Notes: generated by a model not told the origin, from the sequence alone. A stretch of 64,000 nt of DNA from Xylanibacter ruminicola Ga6B6 (GCF_000687715.1 NZ_JHXD01000004.1:62001-126000), one strand, 5' to 3'. Shown: positions 18,055-27,039, numbered from the stretch's first letter. Translations and numbers: made by a program.

Positions 18055-18560
18055 AAAAGATTATATTGATTACAGGCGGTCAGCGCTCGGGTAAGAGCAC
18101 CAAAGCCGAAGAACTAGCGCTGCAAATGAGCGCGAATCCCGTTTACTTAGCCACCGCCCATATCTGGGACGAAGAGTTTCGTGAACGAGTACGTAAGCAC
18201 CAGGAGCGTCGCGGTCCGGAGTGGACGAATATCGAGGAGGAGAAATACCTCTCGAAGCACGACCTGACGGGCCGCGTGGTGGTGATAGACTGCGTGACGC
18301 TGTGGCTGACGAACTGGATTTCGACTGAAACCACCGACATCGACACAATCCTAACAGCAGCGAAACAAGAGTTCGACCAATTCACCGCTCCCGATGCCAC
18401 CTATATCTTCGTGACCAACGAGATAGGACTGGGTGGTGTGAGCACCAACCAACTGCAGCGGCGCTTTACCGACCTGCAAGGTTGGATGAACCAAAACATC
18501 GCCCAGAAGGCCGACGAGGTTATCCTCATGGTCAGCGGCATCCCAGTAAAAATCAAATAA
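18051..18560 (+). CDS. cobU: Adenosylcobinamide kinase / cobinamide-phosphate guanylyltransferase CobU
   Basis: This 169-residue bifunctional enzyme phosphorylates adenosylcobinamide and transfers GMP to it. It starts with the P-loop ILITGGQRSGKSTKAEELAL. VYLATAHIWDEEFRERVRKH follows, with RRGPEWTNIEE (the region of the guanylylated histidine in the family), VVVIDCVTLWLTNW and FVTNEIGLGGV. The chosen ATG overlaps the cobS stop (ATGA). It is slightly shorter than many homologues but complete in motifs. Confidence 0.95.
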   Translation: MKKIILITGGQRSGKSTKAEELALQMSANPVYLATAHIWDEEFRERVRKHQERRGPEWTNIEEEKYLSKHDLTGRVVVIDCVTLWLTNWISTETTDIDTILTAAKQEFDQFTAPDATYIFVTNEIGLGGVSTNQLQRRFTDLQGWMNQNIAQKADEVILMVSGIPVKIK

Positions 18561-18588
18561 ATCCGTGTTAATCCGCGTTAATCCGTGC
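18560..18588. repeat. 10-bp repeat between cobU and cobT
   Basis: Three copies of a decamer (AATCCGTGTT, AATCCGCGTT, AATCCGTGcc) start at the last base of the cobU stop codon and fill almost the whole gap before cobT. No promoter or hairpin was recognised in them. Confidence 0.75.
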
Positions 18589-18597
18589 CTAAAAAAA

Positions 18598-19644
18598 ATG
18601 AAGTCATTCGCAATACATCCCATAGATAAATCCTTTGCGCCACAGATTCAGGCAAAGATAGACAATCTGAACAAGCCCAAAGGCTCGTTAGGCAAATTAG
18701 AAGATCTGGCCCTGCAGATCAGCTTAATCCAACAGACATTAGAACCCTCACTCGCTCACCCTTGTCATTTGTTATTAGGTGGCGATCATGGCATCGAGCG
18801 CGAAGGCGTGAGCGTGTCGCCACGCGAGGTCACCTGGCAGCAGATGATTAACTTTACTCATGGTGGTGGCGGCGTAAATATGTTCTGCAGGCAGCATGGG
18901 TTTAAGCTGCGTATTGTAGATGTGGGCGTAGATTACGATTTTACAGGTATCGATGGCATTCTTGACCGCAAGATAGCCCGAGGCACCAAGAATTTTCTGT
19001 ATGAAGCAGCGATGACCGAAGCAGAGTTCGATCGAGCCATCCAGATTGGGTGCGACCTGGTAGATGACTGTATCGCTGAAGGCTGTCGTGTACTGAGTAT
19101 CGGCGAGATGGGTATTGCCAATACCTCACCCTCCAGCATCTGGATGCACCTGTTTACAGGCGTCCCCTTACAAGAGTGTATCGGTGCAGGTGCCGGTCTC
19201 GATACCCCAGGCATCCGCCACAAGTACGAAGTGCTCTCAAAGGCATTATTAAACTACCAAGTTACCACCCCAAACCAAGCACCTATCACCCCACTCGCCT
19301 ACTTCGGCGGCTACGAGATGGTAGCTGCCATCGGCGCCATGCTAAAAGCCGCCGAAAAGCATCTGGTGATACTCATCGACGGCTTTATTATGACGGCCTG
19401 TGCGTTGGCTGCTATTCAGCTATATCCAGCAGCAAAGGACTACATGATTTTTACACATTGTGGTGATGAGAACGGTCACAAACGCATGCTCGATGCGATG
19501 GGTGCAAATGCCTTGCTGCATCTGGGTTTGCGATTAGGCGAAGGCACTGGAGCTCTTTGTGCATTCCCGATAGTTGATTCAGCTGTTCGGATGATGAACG
19601 AGATGAACAACTTCGAGAACGCCAATATCACCAAGTATTTTTAA
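18598..19644 (+). CDS. cobT: Nicotinate-nucleotide-dimethylbenzimidazole phosphoribosyltransferase CobT
   Basis: This 348-residue enzyme activates the lower-ligand base to its alpha-ribotide. The ATG at 18598 starts the domain; an earlier in-frame start at 18565 would read through the decamer repeat. Family signatures are LNKPKGSLGKLEDLALQI, LLGGDHGIEREGVSVSP, FTHGGGGVNMF, the IGEMGIANTSPSS block, and LRLGEGTGALCAFPIVDSA near the C-terminus with the catalytic glutamate. It is the last gene of the cobS-cobU-cobT unit and overlaps the convergent tricorn-like gene by 4 bp. Confidence 0.95.
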   Translation: MKSFAIHPIDKSFAPQIQAKIDNLNKPKGSLGKLEDLALQISLIQQTLEPSLAHPCHLLLGGDHGIEREGVSVSPREVTWQQMINFTHGGGGVNMFCRQHGFKLRIVDVGVDYDFTGIDGILDRKIARGTKNFLYEAAMTEAEFDRAIQIGCDLVDDCIAEGCRVLSIGEMGIANTSPSSIWMHLFTGVPLQECIGAGAGLDTPGIRHKYEVLSKALLNYQVTTPNQAPITPLAYFGGYEMVAAIGAMLKAAEKHLVILIDGFIMTACALAAIQLYPAAKDYMIFTHCGDENGHKRMLDAMGANALLHLGLRLGEGTGALCAFPIVDSAVRMMNEMNNFENANITKYF

Positions 19645-22600
19645 CGGAGCATCTCCTTTACAGCACGCTCCAACTGACGGTCGCGACCGTTGATATAATC
19701 CTCAGGAGTATTATACACCTCGATATCAGGATTCAGTGTGGTGTTCTCGCCGAACACGCCACGCATATCGCGACAACCTACCTGAGGAATACCGAAAATC
19801 ATTCCGTTCTGCAGGGTCTCCCACCAAACGGCAGTCATTGTTCCGGCTACAGGTGCACCAATCAGTTTACCAATCTTCAGTTCTTTATATACCCATGGGA
19901 AACCGTGTCCGTTACTGTAGTCATCCTCGCAAATCAGCACGCACGAAGGCTTCAGCCACTTGTTATAAGGATCAGAACCTACATACTTGCCATGAGGAAC
20001 AAACTCCTGATATTTCTTACCGCTCAACAGGGTGCACAAATCGTCGTGTAACCAACCACCACCATTGTGTCGCTCGTCAACTACAGCGGCCACACGATTG
20101 CGGTTCTTGTCGCTCAGCAGTTCACGGTAAACCGTACGGAAGCTTGGACTGTCCATCGCCTTAACATGCACGTAGGCCAGCTTGCCATCCGAGAGGCTAT
20201 CGGTCATCTCACGCTGACGGTCAACCCAACGCTTATACAGCAACTCGGTCTGGTTACTACGACTGATGGCCTTGATAGTCACGTCATTACGCTTACCGGT
20301 TGAAGGGTTCAGAATGGTCAAACGTACGCGTTTTCCAGCCTTACCATCCAGCAGTGGGAAGTAGTCGTCGTTAGCTTTAATAGCTACACCGTCGATAGCC
20401 TCTATGATACATCCGGCTATCACGCCAGACTTCTTCTGAGCCAATGGCGAGCGTTTGATAATCTCCTCGATACGCAGTCCATCGCCCTGATAGTTCTGGT
20501 CGATAAACACACCTAATGTGGCAGTACTGAGTGATGCGCCATTAGGATAATATCTGGCACCTGTGTGCGATGCATTCAACTCGCCCAGCATCTCGCTCAG
20601 CATATCTCTGAAGTCATACTCATTATTAATATAAGGCAGGAAACGGCGATAGTTATCGCGATAGCCTTCCCAGTCAACCTGGTGCAGATTCTCTACATAG
20701 AACTTATCCTTAACCTGGCGCCAGATGTGGTCGAACAAGTAAGCACGCTCCTCGTAAGGACGATAGTTGAATACGGTCTCGAAATCAATGTTCTTGGTAG
20801 ATTTCTTTCCGAGATCCAACTTCTTAATGCCACCACGCGAAACCAGGAACAGGTTATTAAACTTCTTGTCGGGCTGCATAGCACCGCCACCAACACCTTT
20901 AATCAGCAGCTCGGTTTTATCCTCGCGCAGGTAATGTACCCACAGATCCCTGCCACCTTCGAACGAGGCCTGATAATACAATGTGTCGCCCTTCAGCACA
21001 GCATCGCCCATGCGAGCTGAGTTATCAGTTACGCGCACAATGCGATCGCGACAATTTTCCAGGTCGAATGCTAGCAACTTCTCGGTCTTTAGCTTCTCGG
21101 CAGTCTTCTTGTTGTCTTTTTTCTTCTTGGCATCCTTATTATCGTCAGCCTTCTCATTTTTCTTAGCCTCTTTCTCTGCCTCTTCCAGTATCTCCTTATC
21201 CTCCTTACTCATGGTAAAACGGTCGTAGGCATCTACATCGAAGAACATCACGTAGTAGTCTGACTCGGCACCCCAGCTACCGTGACTGCGATAACCGGCG
21301 CGATCACTCTCAAACAGCATAGCCTTGCCACCAAGCACCCAACGGGCCGAACTCTCGTTGTAGCCACTCTCAGTCAGGTTGTGTACCTCGCCATTACCAC
21401 TAGCATTTACCAGAGCAATGTCGCTGCTGTTCCAACCGCCAGTACCTATATAGCTGGCCAACAGCCACTTGCTGTCGGGACTCCACTCAAACCAGAGGTC
21501 GCCATCACGGTACGAGAAGTTGTACTTACCATCAAGCACGGTGCGCTCCAGTCCAGTCTTCAGGTTAATCACACAAAGCTCCGAACGGTTCTTGAAGTAA
21601 GCCACCTCTTTGCCATCAGGACTATACTTTGGCTGCAGCGATGTCTCGTTGCTGTTAGTCAGTCGTTCCTCCTGCAGGGCGGTAGCGTAAGTAAAGAGTT
21701 TCTCGTTCTTATTTTTCAGTTTTGTCTGATATATCTGCCAAACGCCTCCACGCTCTGCACAGTAAACCAAATTGCGACCATCAGGCGCAAAATCAACACT
21801 GCGCTCCTGCTGTGGTGTATTGGTAATCTGTTTGGTAGTCTTATACTCGACCGATGTCACGAAGATATCGCCACGCAGAATAAAAGCAACCTCTTTGGCA
21901 TCAGGTGAAAGACTGATTTCGGTTACACCGCTCGAACGGAGCTGACGAATCAGATCCTTATCCTGTCGGTCGCCAGTAATAGTTACCTTTACCTTCTGTG
22001 GCTCAGAGCCTTCCTTCAAGGTATAAATCTCGCCATTCTGACTGTAGCAGAGTGTGCCTTCGTTGCTTACCGAGAGATAGCGAACGGGATTCATCTGATG
22101 ATGCGAGAGCTGCTTTTTGCCTGTGCCGTCTATATTTCGGCGATACACATTAAAAGTACCATCTTCCTCGCTGGTGTAATAATACGAGTTGGCATCGGCC
22201 CAACGTGGTGTGCGGTCCTCGCCCTTAAAGTCAGTCAGTCTGCTATAGTGTCCATCCTGTACTAACCAGATGTCGCGACAGATAGGACTCTGATGATGCT
22301 TGCGGAAAGGATCCTCGTAGCCCTTATAGTCGTGATAAAGCATACGACCATCCTTGGCAAAGCTGATATCCTCCATAGGCAAGGTTGAGAACATACGTGG
22401 ACGACCGCCCTTGATGCTCACCTCGTATACCTGATTTTCGCCAGGGAACAGAATCGACTGGGCCGAAGGCATCCACGAAGCCGAGAACAACACATGTTCG
22501 TTGTCTCGCCAAACCATAGGCATCTCGTTGGTGCTGTTGGTTGTCAGGCGCACAGGTTCGCTACCTTGCGCATCCATCACATATACATCTATGCTACCCT

Positions 22601-22862
22601 CACGACTCGAAGCAAAAGCCAATTTGGTGCCATCGGGGCTCCATACCGGACAAGCATCGTAAGCCGCATTGGTGGTAAGCTGTCGGGCCTGTCCGCCAGT
22701 TGATGCTACTGTATATACATCACCTTTATACGAAAAGGCAATCGTTTTGCCATTGGGCGAGATGGCAGTGTACCGCATCCACAGCGGTCCTTCTTCTGCA
22801 TGAGAGCTAAGCCCCGCCATCAGGAGGCCAGCAGCCAAAATGAATTTTCTAGTTTTCATCAC
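19641..22862 (-). CDS. Secreted tricorn-like S41 peptidase
   Basis: This 1073-residue protein has a signal peptide ending near LSSHAEE. A long N-terminal TolB/WD40-like propeller region carries repeated ISPNGKTIAFS, WSPDGTKLAFASSREG and YSPDGKEVAY motifs. After a Lys/Glu-rich linker (residues about 550-590, KKNEKADDNKDAKKKKDNKK) come a second propeller part and a tricorn core helical domain. A PDZ domain (GCIIEAIDGVAIKANDD) and an S41 serine protease domain with VVDERHNGGGWLHDDL and GAPVAGTMTAVWWETLQNG follow. It probably degrades peptides in the periplasm. The gene has its own promoter and no operon partner. Confidence 0.9.
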   Translation of the reverse strand: MMKTRKFILAAGLLMAGLSSHAEEGPLWMRYTAISPNGKTIAFSYKGDVYTVASTGGQARQLTTNAAYDACPVWSPDGTKLAFASSREGSIDVYVMDAQGSEPVRLTTNSTNEMPMVWRDNEHVLFSASWMPSAQSILFPGENQVYEVSIKGGRPRMFSTLPMEDISFAKDGRMLYHDYKGYEDPFRKHHQSPICRDIWLVQDGHYSRLTDFKGEDRTPRWADANSYYYTSEEDGTFNVYRRNIDGTGKKQLSHHQMNPVRYLSVSNEGTLCYSQNGEIYTLKEGSEPQKVKVTITGDRQDKDLIRQLRSSGVTEISLSPDAKEVAFILRGDIFVTSVEYKTTKQITNTPQQERSVDFAPDGRNLVYCAERGGVWQIYQTKLKNKNEKLFTYATALQEERLTNSNETSLQPKYSPDGKEVAYFKNRSELCVINLKTGLERTVLDGKYNFSYRDGDLWFEWSPDSKWLLASYIGTGGWNSSDIALVNASGNGEVHNLTESGYNESSARWVLGGKAMLFESDRAGYRSHGSWGAESDYYVMFFDVDAYDRFTMSKEDKEILEEAEKEAKKNEKADDNKDAKKKKDNKKTAEKLKTEKLLAFDLENCRDRIVRVTDNSARMGDAVLKGDTLYYQASFEGGRDLWVHYLREDKTELLIKGVGGGAMQPDKKFNNLFLVSRGGIKKLDLGKKSTKNIDFETVFNYRPYEERAYLFDHIWRQVKDKFYVENLHQVDWEGYRDNYRRFLPYINNEYDFRDMLSEMLGELNASHTGARYYPNGASLSTATLGVFIDQNYQGDGLRIEEIIKRSPLAQKKSGVIAGCIIEAIDGVAIKANDDYFPLLDGKAGKRVRLTILNPSTGKRNDVTIKAISRSNQTELLYKRWVDRQREMTDSLSDGKLAYVHVKAMDSPSFRTVYRELLSDKNRNRVAAVVDERHNGGGWLHDDLCTLLSGKKYQEFVPHGKYVGSDPYNKWLKPSCVLICEDDYSNGHGFPWVYKELKIGKLIGAPVAGTMTAVWWETLQNGMIFGIPQVGCRDMRGVFGENTTLNPDIEVYNTPEDYINGRDRQLERAVKEMLR

Positions 22863-22911
22863 GTTATTTTAAGTTTATCTATTGTGTTTGAAATTTCAAT
22901 AAAATCGGGTG

Positions 22912-22919
22912 CAAAGATA
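22912..22919 (-). promoter_or_regulatory. -7 box for the tricorn-like gene
   Basis: The minus strand reads TATCTTTG, followed by CACCC, 50 nt before the start codon. Confidence 0.6.
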
Positions 22920-23008
22920 AGAATTTATACGCATTTTGCAAAAAAATACGCTTATTTTTCGCATTTTTCGTTACTTTTTGTTACTTTTACAGCCAAAAAA
23001 CAGTCAAT

Positions 23009-23755
23009 ATGAAACAAATACTTACTTTTGCATTCGCCTTTTTCCTGGCATCGGCGTCATTAAAAGCACAAACAACAAGTACCGAAGTACTCTTCGAAAC
23101 CACTAAGGGTAACATACGCATAGCCCTTTATGATGAAACCCCACAGCACCGTGATAACTTTCTGAAGCTTACAAAAATGGGGTCGTACGATTCGCTGCTG
23201 TTCCATCGTGTGATTAAGGATTTTATGATTCAGACGGGCGATATCTTTAGCAAGAAAGCCAAACCCGGACAGCTGTTAGGAATGGGCGATTACGACTATA
23301 CCACCGAAGCCGAGTTCCGTTTACCAAAGATATTCCATCGTCGTGGTGTAGTAGCTGCTGCACGCGAGGGCGACGAGAAGAATCCTGAGCGCCGTTCTGG
23401 TGCCAGTCAGTTCTACATGGTTTGGGGCAAGGTGTACGACGATCGCCGACTGGATTATACCCAGCAGAAGATCGACTCGATAACTAACGGACAGGTTAAA
23501 ATTACCCCTGAGATGCGCGAGGTATATAAAACCATCGGTGGCACGCCCCATCTCGATGGCCAGTACACTGTTTTTGGTGAGATTATCGAGGGTTTGGATG
23601 TAGTCGAAGCTATCCAAGGTGTGGCCGTAGATAAGAACGATCGCCCCTTAGAGGATATCCGTATTTTGAAGGCCACCGTTACAAAGGACCTCCCTGCCCC
23701 ACCTGCTCCAAAAGCTACTCCCAAACGTAAAGTAGCACCTAAAAAAAGAAGATAA
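23009..23755 (+). CDS. Secreted cyclophilin-type peptidyl-prolyl isomerase
   Basis: This 248-residue protein starts with a signal peptide (FAFAFFLASASLKAQ). The cyclophilin domain follows, with FETTKGNIRIALYDETPQHR, LFHRVIKDFMIQTGD (the catalytic arginine region) and GASQFYMVWGKVYDD. An insert near residues 150-175 (YTQQKIDSITNGQVKITPEM) interrupts the domain, and a basic Pro/Lys-rich tail (PKRKVAPKKRR) ends it. It is predicted to assist folding of exported proteins. Confidence 0.93.
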   Translation: MKQILTFAFAFFLASASLKAQTTSTEVLFETTKGNIRIALYDETPQHRDNFLKLTKMGSYDSLLFHRVIKDFMIQTGDIFSKKAKPGQLLGMGDYDYTTEAEFRLPKIFHRRGVVAAAREGDEKNPERRSGASQFYMVWGKVYDDRRLDYTQQKIDSITNGQVKITPEMREVYKTIGGTPHLDGQYTVFGEIIEGLDVVEAIQGVAVDKNDRPLEDIRILKATVTKDLPAPPAPKATPKRKVAPKKRR

Positions 23756-23774
23756 TACATATATGTTGTTATTC

Positions 23775-23855
23775 ATATCGCAAGCGATATTTGGTTAATT
23801 CTTCTTAAAGTATCATCTAAATCGCTTGCGATATAAATTATTCTTGTTACCTTTG
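23775..23855 (+). promoter_or_regulatory. Promoter of the erythrin operon with two palindromic operators
   Basis: Box 1 is the perfect palindrome ATATCGCAAGCGATAT (23775-23790). Box 2 is AAATCGCTTGCGATAT (23819-23834), 44 bp away centre to centre, about four helical turns. The -7 element TACCTTTG is at 23848-23855, and a TTG inside box 2 (23826-23828) stands 19 bp upstream, where the Bacteroidetes -33 element is expected. A factor bound at box 2 would cover the -33 region. The whole segment is closely repeated upstream of DoxX (27511-27591). Confidence 0.8.
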
Positions 23856-23907
23856 CATCGCTTTTTAGTTGATAACATCACAAAAACAACAATATATATT
23901 AATTACA

Positions 23908-24312
23908 ATGATTTACGGAAAAACGAAAGGTACCGATTTTGAAAAGCTGTGCGATGGTGCTGCTAAGGCCGAGGCGCAAGGAGTAATGGTTTATTATGCG
24001 CTGGCAAGAATGGCTCGTGAACAGGGCTATCCCGAAGAGGTTTCGGCTAAGTTTATCGAGATGGCTAATCAAGAGGCTGTACATGCAGGATTCTATGCTA
24101 CCCTGATGGCTAAGTACGATAGCAATATCTGGAAGATTGCCGAGAACTTTGCCAAGGGCGAATATCACGGCGAACAGCAGGTCAACCAGTTTGCACAGGC
24201 ATTACGTGCTATAGGACTGAATGAAGCTGCCGACGAGATGGATGTGTTTGCCAAGCAGGAGCGTCACCATGGCGATACGCTTACAGAACTGATTAACAAG
24301 TACAAAAAATAA
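23908..24312 (+). CDS. Rubrerythrin-like diiron protein (erythrin, no rubredoxin domain)
   Basis: This 134-residue four-helix protein has paired carboxylate motifs: AKAEAQGVMVYYALARMA on the first helix, MANQEAVHAGFYATLM on the second, and later EMDVFAKQERHHGDTL. These fit the diiron ligands of the rubrerythrin/ferritin-like family. It lacks the C-terminal rubredoxin CxxC knuckles of full rubrerythrin. Such proteins reduce hydrogen peroxide in anaerobes. The ATG at 23908 follows the operator-promoter region, and the radical SAM gene begins 6 bp after the stop. Confidence 0.88.
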   Translation: MIYGKTKGTDFEKLCDGAAKAEAQGVMVYYALARMAREQGYPEEVSAKFIEMANQEAVHAGFYATLMAKYDSNIWKIAENFAKGEYHGEQQVNQFAQALRAIGLNEAADEMDVFAKQERHHGDTLTELINKYKK

Positions 24313-24318
24313 ACTCGT

Positions 24319-25425
24319 ATGGAAAGTCAGAGTGTCATTAATTTGGCAGAATACATGAATGGTAGCATTCGCAATATCATGGCTACAGCCTATAAGAATG
24401 TGCTGAGTAATCCACGTGAAGCGAAGTTTGCCTTTAAAATGCAGCGCCTGTTCGAGAAATCGGAGAAACGCCGTAAGAAGATGGCCGAGAGCGAAGGTTT
24501 GGATGTGCCACCTTTCTTAATTAGCAGTATCTCAACCACCTGCAATCTGCATTGCAAGGGTTGCTATGCCCGTTCCAATGGAATAGCCGAGGATAACGAG
24601 GCCGATCGCAAGTCCACACTTACTCCTGAACAGTGGCGCCACATTTTTGAGGAGGCTGCTGAGATGGGTATCAACTTCTCGTTGCTGGCTGGTGGCGAGC
24701 CTATGATGCGCAAGGATATTCTGGAGCAGCTGGCTGAGGTTAAGGATATGATATTCCCCATTTTTACCAATGGCACACTGATTGGTCCATCGTACTTGGA
24801 GTTTCTGCGTAAGAATCTGAACATGGTGCCCATCATCAGTCTTGAGGGAACGGCCATTGGCACCGACGAACGTCGTGGTCAGGGTGTGTTCAAGCGTGCT
24901 ATGCAGTCGATGGAGATGCTGAAATCCGAGAATCTCTTCTTCGGCACCAGCATCACCGTTACTACCGAGAACATGCAGCTGGTAACATCCGCTGAGTTTA
25001 TTAATCAGCTGCGCGGCTATGGTTGTAAGATCGTGTTCTATATCGAGTATGTGCCCACAGAACCAGGCACTGAGCATTTGGCATTTAGCGATGCACATGT
25101 GGCCCAGATGGAGCAGGTACTCGAAGAACGCCGCACGGCTTATCAGGATATCATCTTCCTATCGTTCCCAGGTGATGAGAAGGCTTTAGGTGGTTGTCTG
25201 GCCTCAGGTCGCGGTTTCTTCCATATCGGTCCCGATGGATCGGCTGAGCCCTGCCCGTTCTCACCCTTCAGCGATAGTAATGTGGTTGAACTCGGTGTAC
25301 GCGAGGCACTTAAATCGCCTTTATTCAAGAAAATTCGAGCTGCCCGCGCATTAGGTTGGGAGCACACCGGAGGCTGCACTCTCTTTGAGCACCGCGAGGA
25401 AATAGAACAGATGATGAACAAATAA
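24319..25425 (+). CDS. Radical SAM protein in the erythrin operon
   Basis: This 368-residue protein has the radical SAM cluster motif CNLHCKGCYARSNG near residues 75-88, then LLAGGEPMMRKDIL (the SAM-binding GGEP) and ISLEGTAIGTDERRGQG. A C-terminal segment with GGCLASGRGFFHIGPDGSAE, PCPFSPFSD and GGCTLFEHREE has enough cysteines for a partial SPASM-like auxiliary cluster. The substrate is unknown. Co-transcription with erythrin and shared operators with the DoxX operon suggest a role in redox or oxygen stress. Confidence 0.85.
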   Translation: MESQSVINLAEYMNGSIRNIMATAYKNVLSNPREAKFAFKMQRLFEKSEKRRKKMAESEGLDVPPFLISSISTTCNLHCKGCYARSNGIAEDNEADRKSTLTPEQWRHIFEEAAEMGINFSLLAGGEPMMRKDILEQLAEVKDMIFPIFTNGTLIGPSYLEFLRKNLNMVPIISLEGTAIGTDERRGQGVFKRAMQSMEMLKSENLFFGTSITVTTENMQLVTSAEFINQLRGYGCKIVFYIEYVPTEPGTEHLAFSDAHVAQMEQVLEERRTAYQDIIFLSFPGDEKALGGCLASGRGFFHIGPDGSAEPCPFSPFSDSNVVELGVREALKSPLFKKIRAARALGWEHTGGCTLFEHREEIEQMMNK

Positions 25426-25459
25426 ATAAGCTCATATTGATTAATGGATTGAAAAACGA

Positions 25460-25495
25460 GAGGCTTGCCGTTGTAATATGGCAAGCTTCTTTTTT
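25460..25495 (+). terminator. Intrinsic terminator between convergent genes
   Basis: A 10-bp stem (GAGGCTTGCC with GGCAAGCTTC, one G-T pair) with a 10-nt loop is followed by a T-tract on the plus strand. It ends the erythrin / radical SAM operon and may also stop the convergent transcript ending at 25497. Confidence 0.85.
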
Positions 25496-25496
25496 A

Positions 25497-25979
25497 TTAT
25501 TTGATGCGCTTTAATATAGCCTGTGGACTGCCACTGATTTCGGTAAGCGTCTGACCATCCTGACTCAACTCGTAGTTGATGGGCTTTTTACTTTTTACAC
25601 TGATGATGGTTAACTTATTGCCATTAATAGTATAGCTGGTATTACCACTCGATTGTCCTGTTTTAAATTTCATTTTTGCCATCTTACGATAAAACCAAGA
25701 GGCACCATTGGCTTTGGCTTTATCCTCGTCGTATTTTAAGATGGTAGTTACATGAGCCGTTTTCCCATCTATGAACTTTACCGTTCTTTTGGCTGTAATA
25801 GCACTTGTGATGGCCTGGATATTGCTCATTTCTTTTTTGTCGGCCTGTGCCTTTAACTCTTTAATACCTGTAGCAAACAAGTTGTCGCAGTGATACACTC
25901 TGCCAGCAAGTTCACTTTGCCCGCATACCTTTACTACAGCTGTAAAAGCAATAGCCAAAGCTAAAATTATTTTTTTCAT
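25497..25979 (-). CDS. Small exported protein of unknown function
   Basis: This 160-residue protein starts with a signal peptide (MKKIILALAIAFTAVVKVCG). The body shows alternating strands (TSAITAKRTVKFIDGKTA, NTSYTINGNKLTIISVK, NYELSQDGQTLTEIS) that suggest a compact lipocalin-like or beta-sandwich fold. I do not recognise a family. I chose the ATG at 25977-25979 because the signal peptide begins there and a -7 box TACCTTTG lies on the minus strand at 26010-26017. It is a single-gene unit, convergent with the radical SAM gene. Confidence 0.8.
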   Translation of the reverse strand: MKKIILALAIAFTAVVKVCGQSELAGRVYHCDNLFATGIKELKAQADKKEMSNIQAITSAITAKRTVKFIDGKTAHVTTILKYDEDKAKANGASWFYRKMAKMKFKTGQSSGNTSYTINGNKLTIISVKSKKPINYELSQDGQTLTEISGSPQAILKRIK

Positions 25980-26066
25980 TTTTGTAATTTGATTGAATAA
26001 TTTCGCTGGCAAAGGTATCGTATTATTTTGTTACACCCAAATCCTATAACATTCATTGTATATTTT

Positions 26067-26273
26067 TCAGAATTGCTTGGAGAACCAATCCCAATCATCG
26101 TACATAATGAAATGCAAACCTTTGGTAGCATAACGGATGGTGGCATCAGGGCATGCTTCAAACTGACTCTTTACCATCTGGTCGACACCTCGAAACTGGG
26201 GCTCTAGCAATACTAACATTGGGTCTTTGATATTCTTAAGTTCGGCGCGCAAATCGGTGTTTGTGTAATTCCT
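26067..26273 (-). pseudogene. 3' remnant of an alpha/beta-hydrolase gene
   Basis: The minus-strand frame encodes about 67 residues. It includes NIKDPMLVLLEPQFRGVDQM and ATKGLHFIMYDDWDWFSKQF, which look like the last third of an alpha/beta-hydrolase, with His in GLHFIMYDDW at the place of the catalytic histidine. The nucleophile elbow and the N-terminal two thirds are absent. A TAG codon closes the frame immediately upstream, next to the stop of the flavin-reductase gene. It is therefore a decayed leftover rather than a working gene. Confidence 0.65.
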
Positions 26274-26282
26274 TAACTATAG

Positions 26283-27002
26283 TTATTTTACCTCTCGTTC
26301 GATAATGGCCTTACCTGAGCCCCATGCATCTCCAACCTTCTCACCTAATACGCGATAGATGCGCTTGGTTGAATCAAATACTACTGGCTGAAGCTTCTCA
26401 AGGTCGATATTACCATCTTCGTCGAGGATGTTCTCATCGGCACTCATGTTCACTATCTCACCAACTACACGCGCACCGTCATTACCATTCTCCTCAAACT
26501 CAACCACCTTACACTCTAAGGTTAATTTGTATTCATTAATGATGGGAGCATCCACGTTCGGACTGGCTGTTACAGTATAACCTGCCTTCGCCACCTTATC
26601 AGGCACATCGTTGGCCGATACAGTTCCAAAGTAATCACTCTGTACCACATCGTCTTTGGTTGCGAAACTGATAGTGAAAGCTTTCTTCAGTCGGATATTC
26701 TCTGTGGTTTTATGAGCCGAAAGCTGGAAAGTGATATGCTTTGGACCACACTGTCCGCCCCATGCAGCCATCATCACATCAGGATTCTGTTTCTCATCCC
26801 ATGTGGCAATCATAATAGCAGGCTGTGGTGTGATAACCATCTGGTCGGTAAAGTTCTTACGACCCTCTACAGCCTTTACATCTATTTTCTCTTCGGTGGG
26901 GTTCTCGTTAACGTTAGCCTCACTCTTCTGCTGCTTGTTGCCACAGGCTACGATAAACATCGCACCTGTAAGCAGCAATGTTGATAACTTTGTTGTCTTC
27001 AT
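26283..27002 (-). CDS. Flavin-reductase-like FMN-binding lipoprotein
   Basis: This 239-residue protein begins with a lipoprotein signal (lipobox FIVAC, Cys near residue 20) and an Asn/Glu-rich linker. A flavin reductase-like domain follows (TPQPAIMIATWDEKQNPDVM, AAWGGQCGPKHITFQLSAHK, KAFTISFATKDDVVQSDYFG). Members of this fold are normally cytoplasmic FMN-binding oxidoreductases; the lipobox implies a membrane-anchored protein outside the cytoplasm. It lies 37 bp after DoxX in the operon whose promoter carries the operators shared with the erythrin operon. Confidence 0.85.
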   Translation of the reverse strand: MKTTKLSTLLLTGAMFIVACGNKQQKSEANVNENPTEEKIDVKAVEGRKNFTDQMVITPQPAIMIATWDEKQNPDVMMAAWGGQCGPKHITFQLSAHKTTENIRLKKAFTISFATKDDVVQSDYFGTVSANDVPDKVAKAGYTVTASPNVDAPIINEYKLTLECKVVEFEENGNDGARVVGEIVNMSADENILDEDGNIDLEKLQPVVFDSTKRIYRVLGEKVGDAWGSGKAIIEREVK

Positions 27003-27039
27003 AAGTCCTTTGTTTTATTTTCTCAATGATTCTTCTTAT

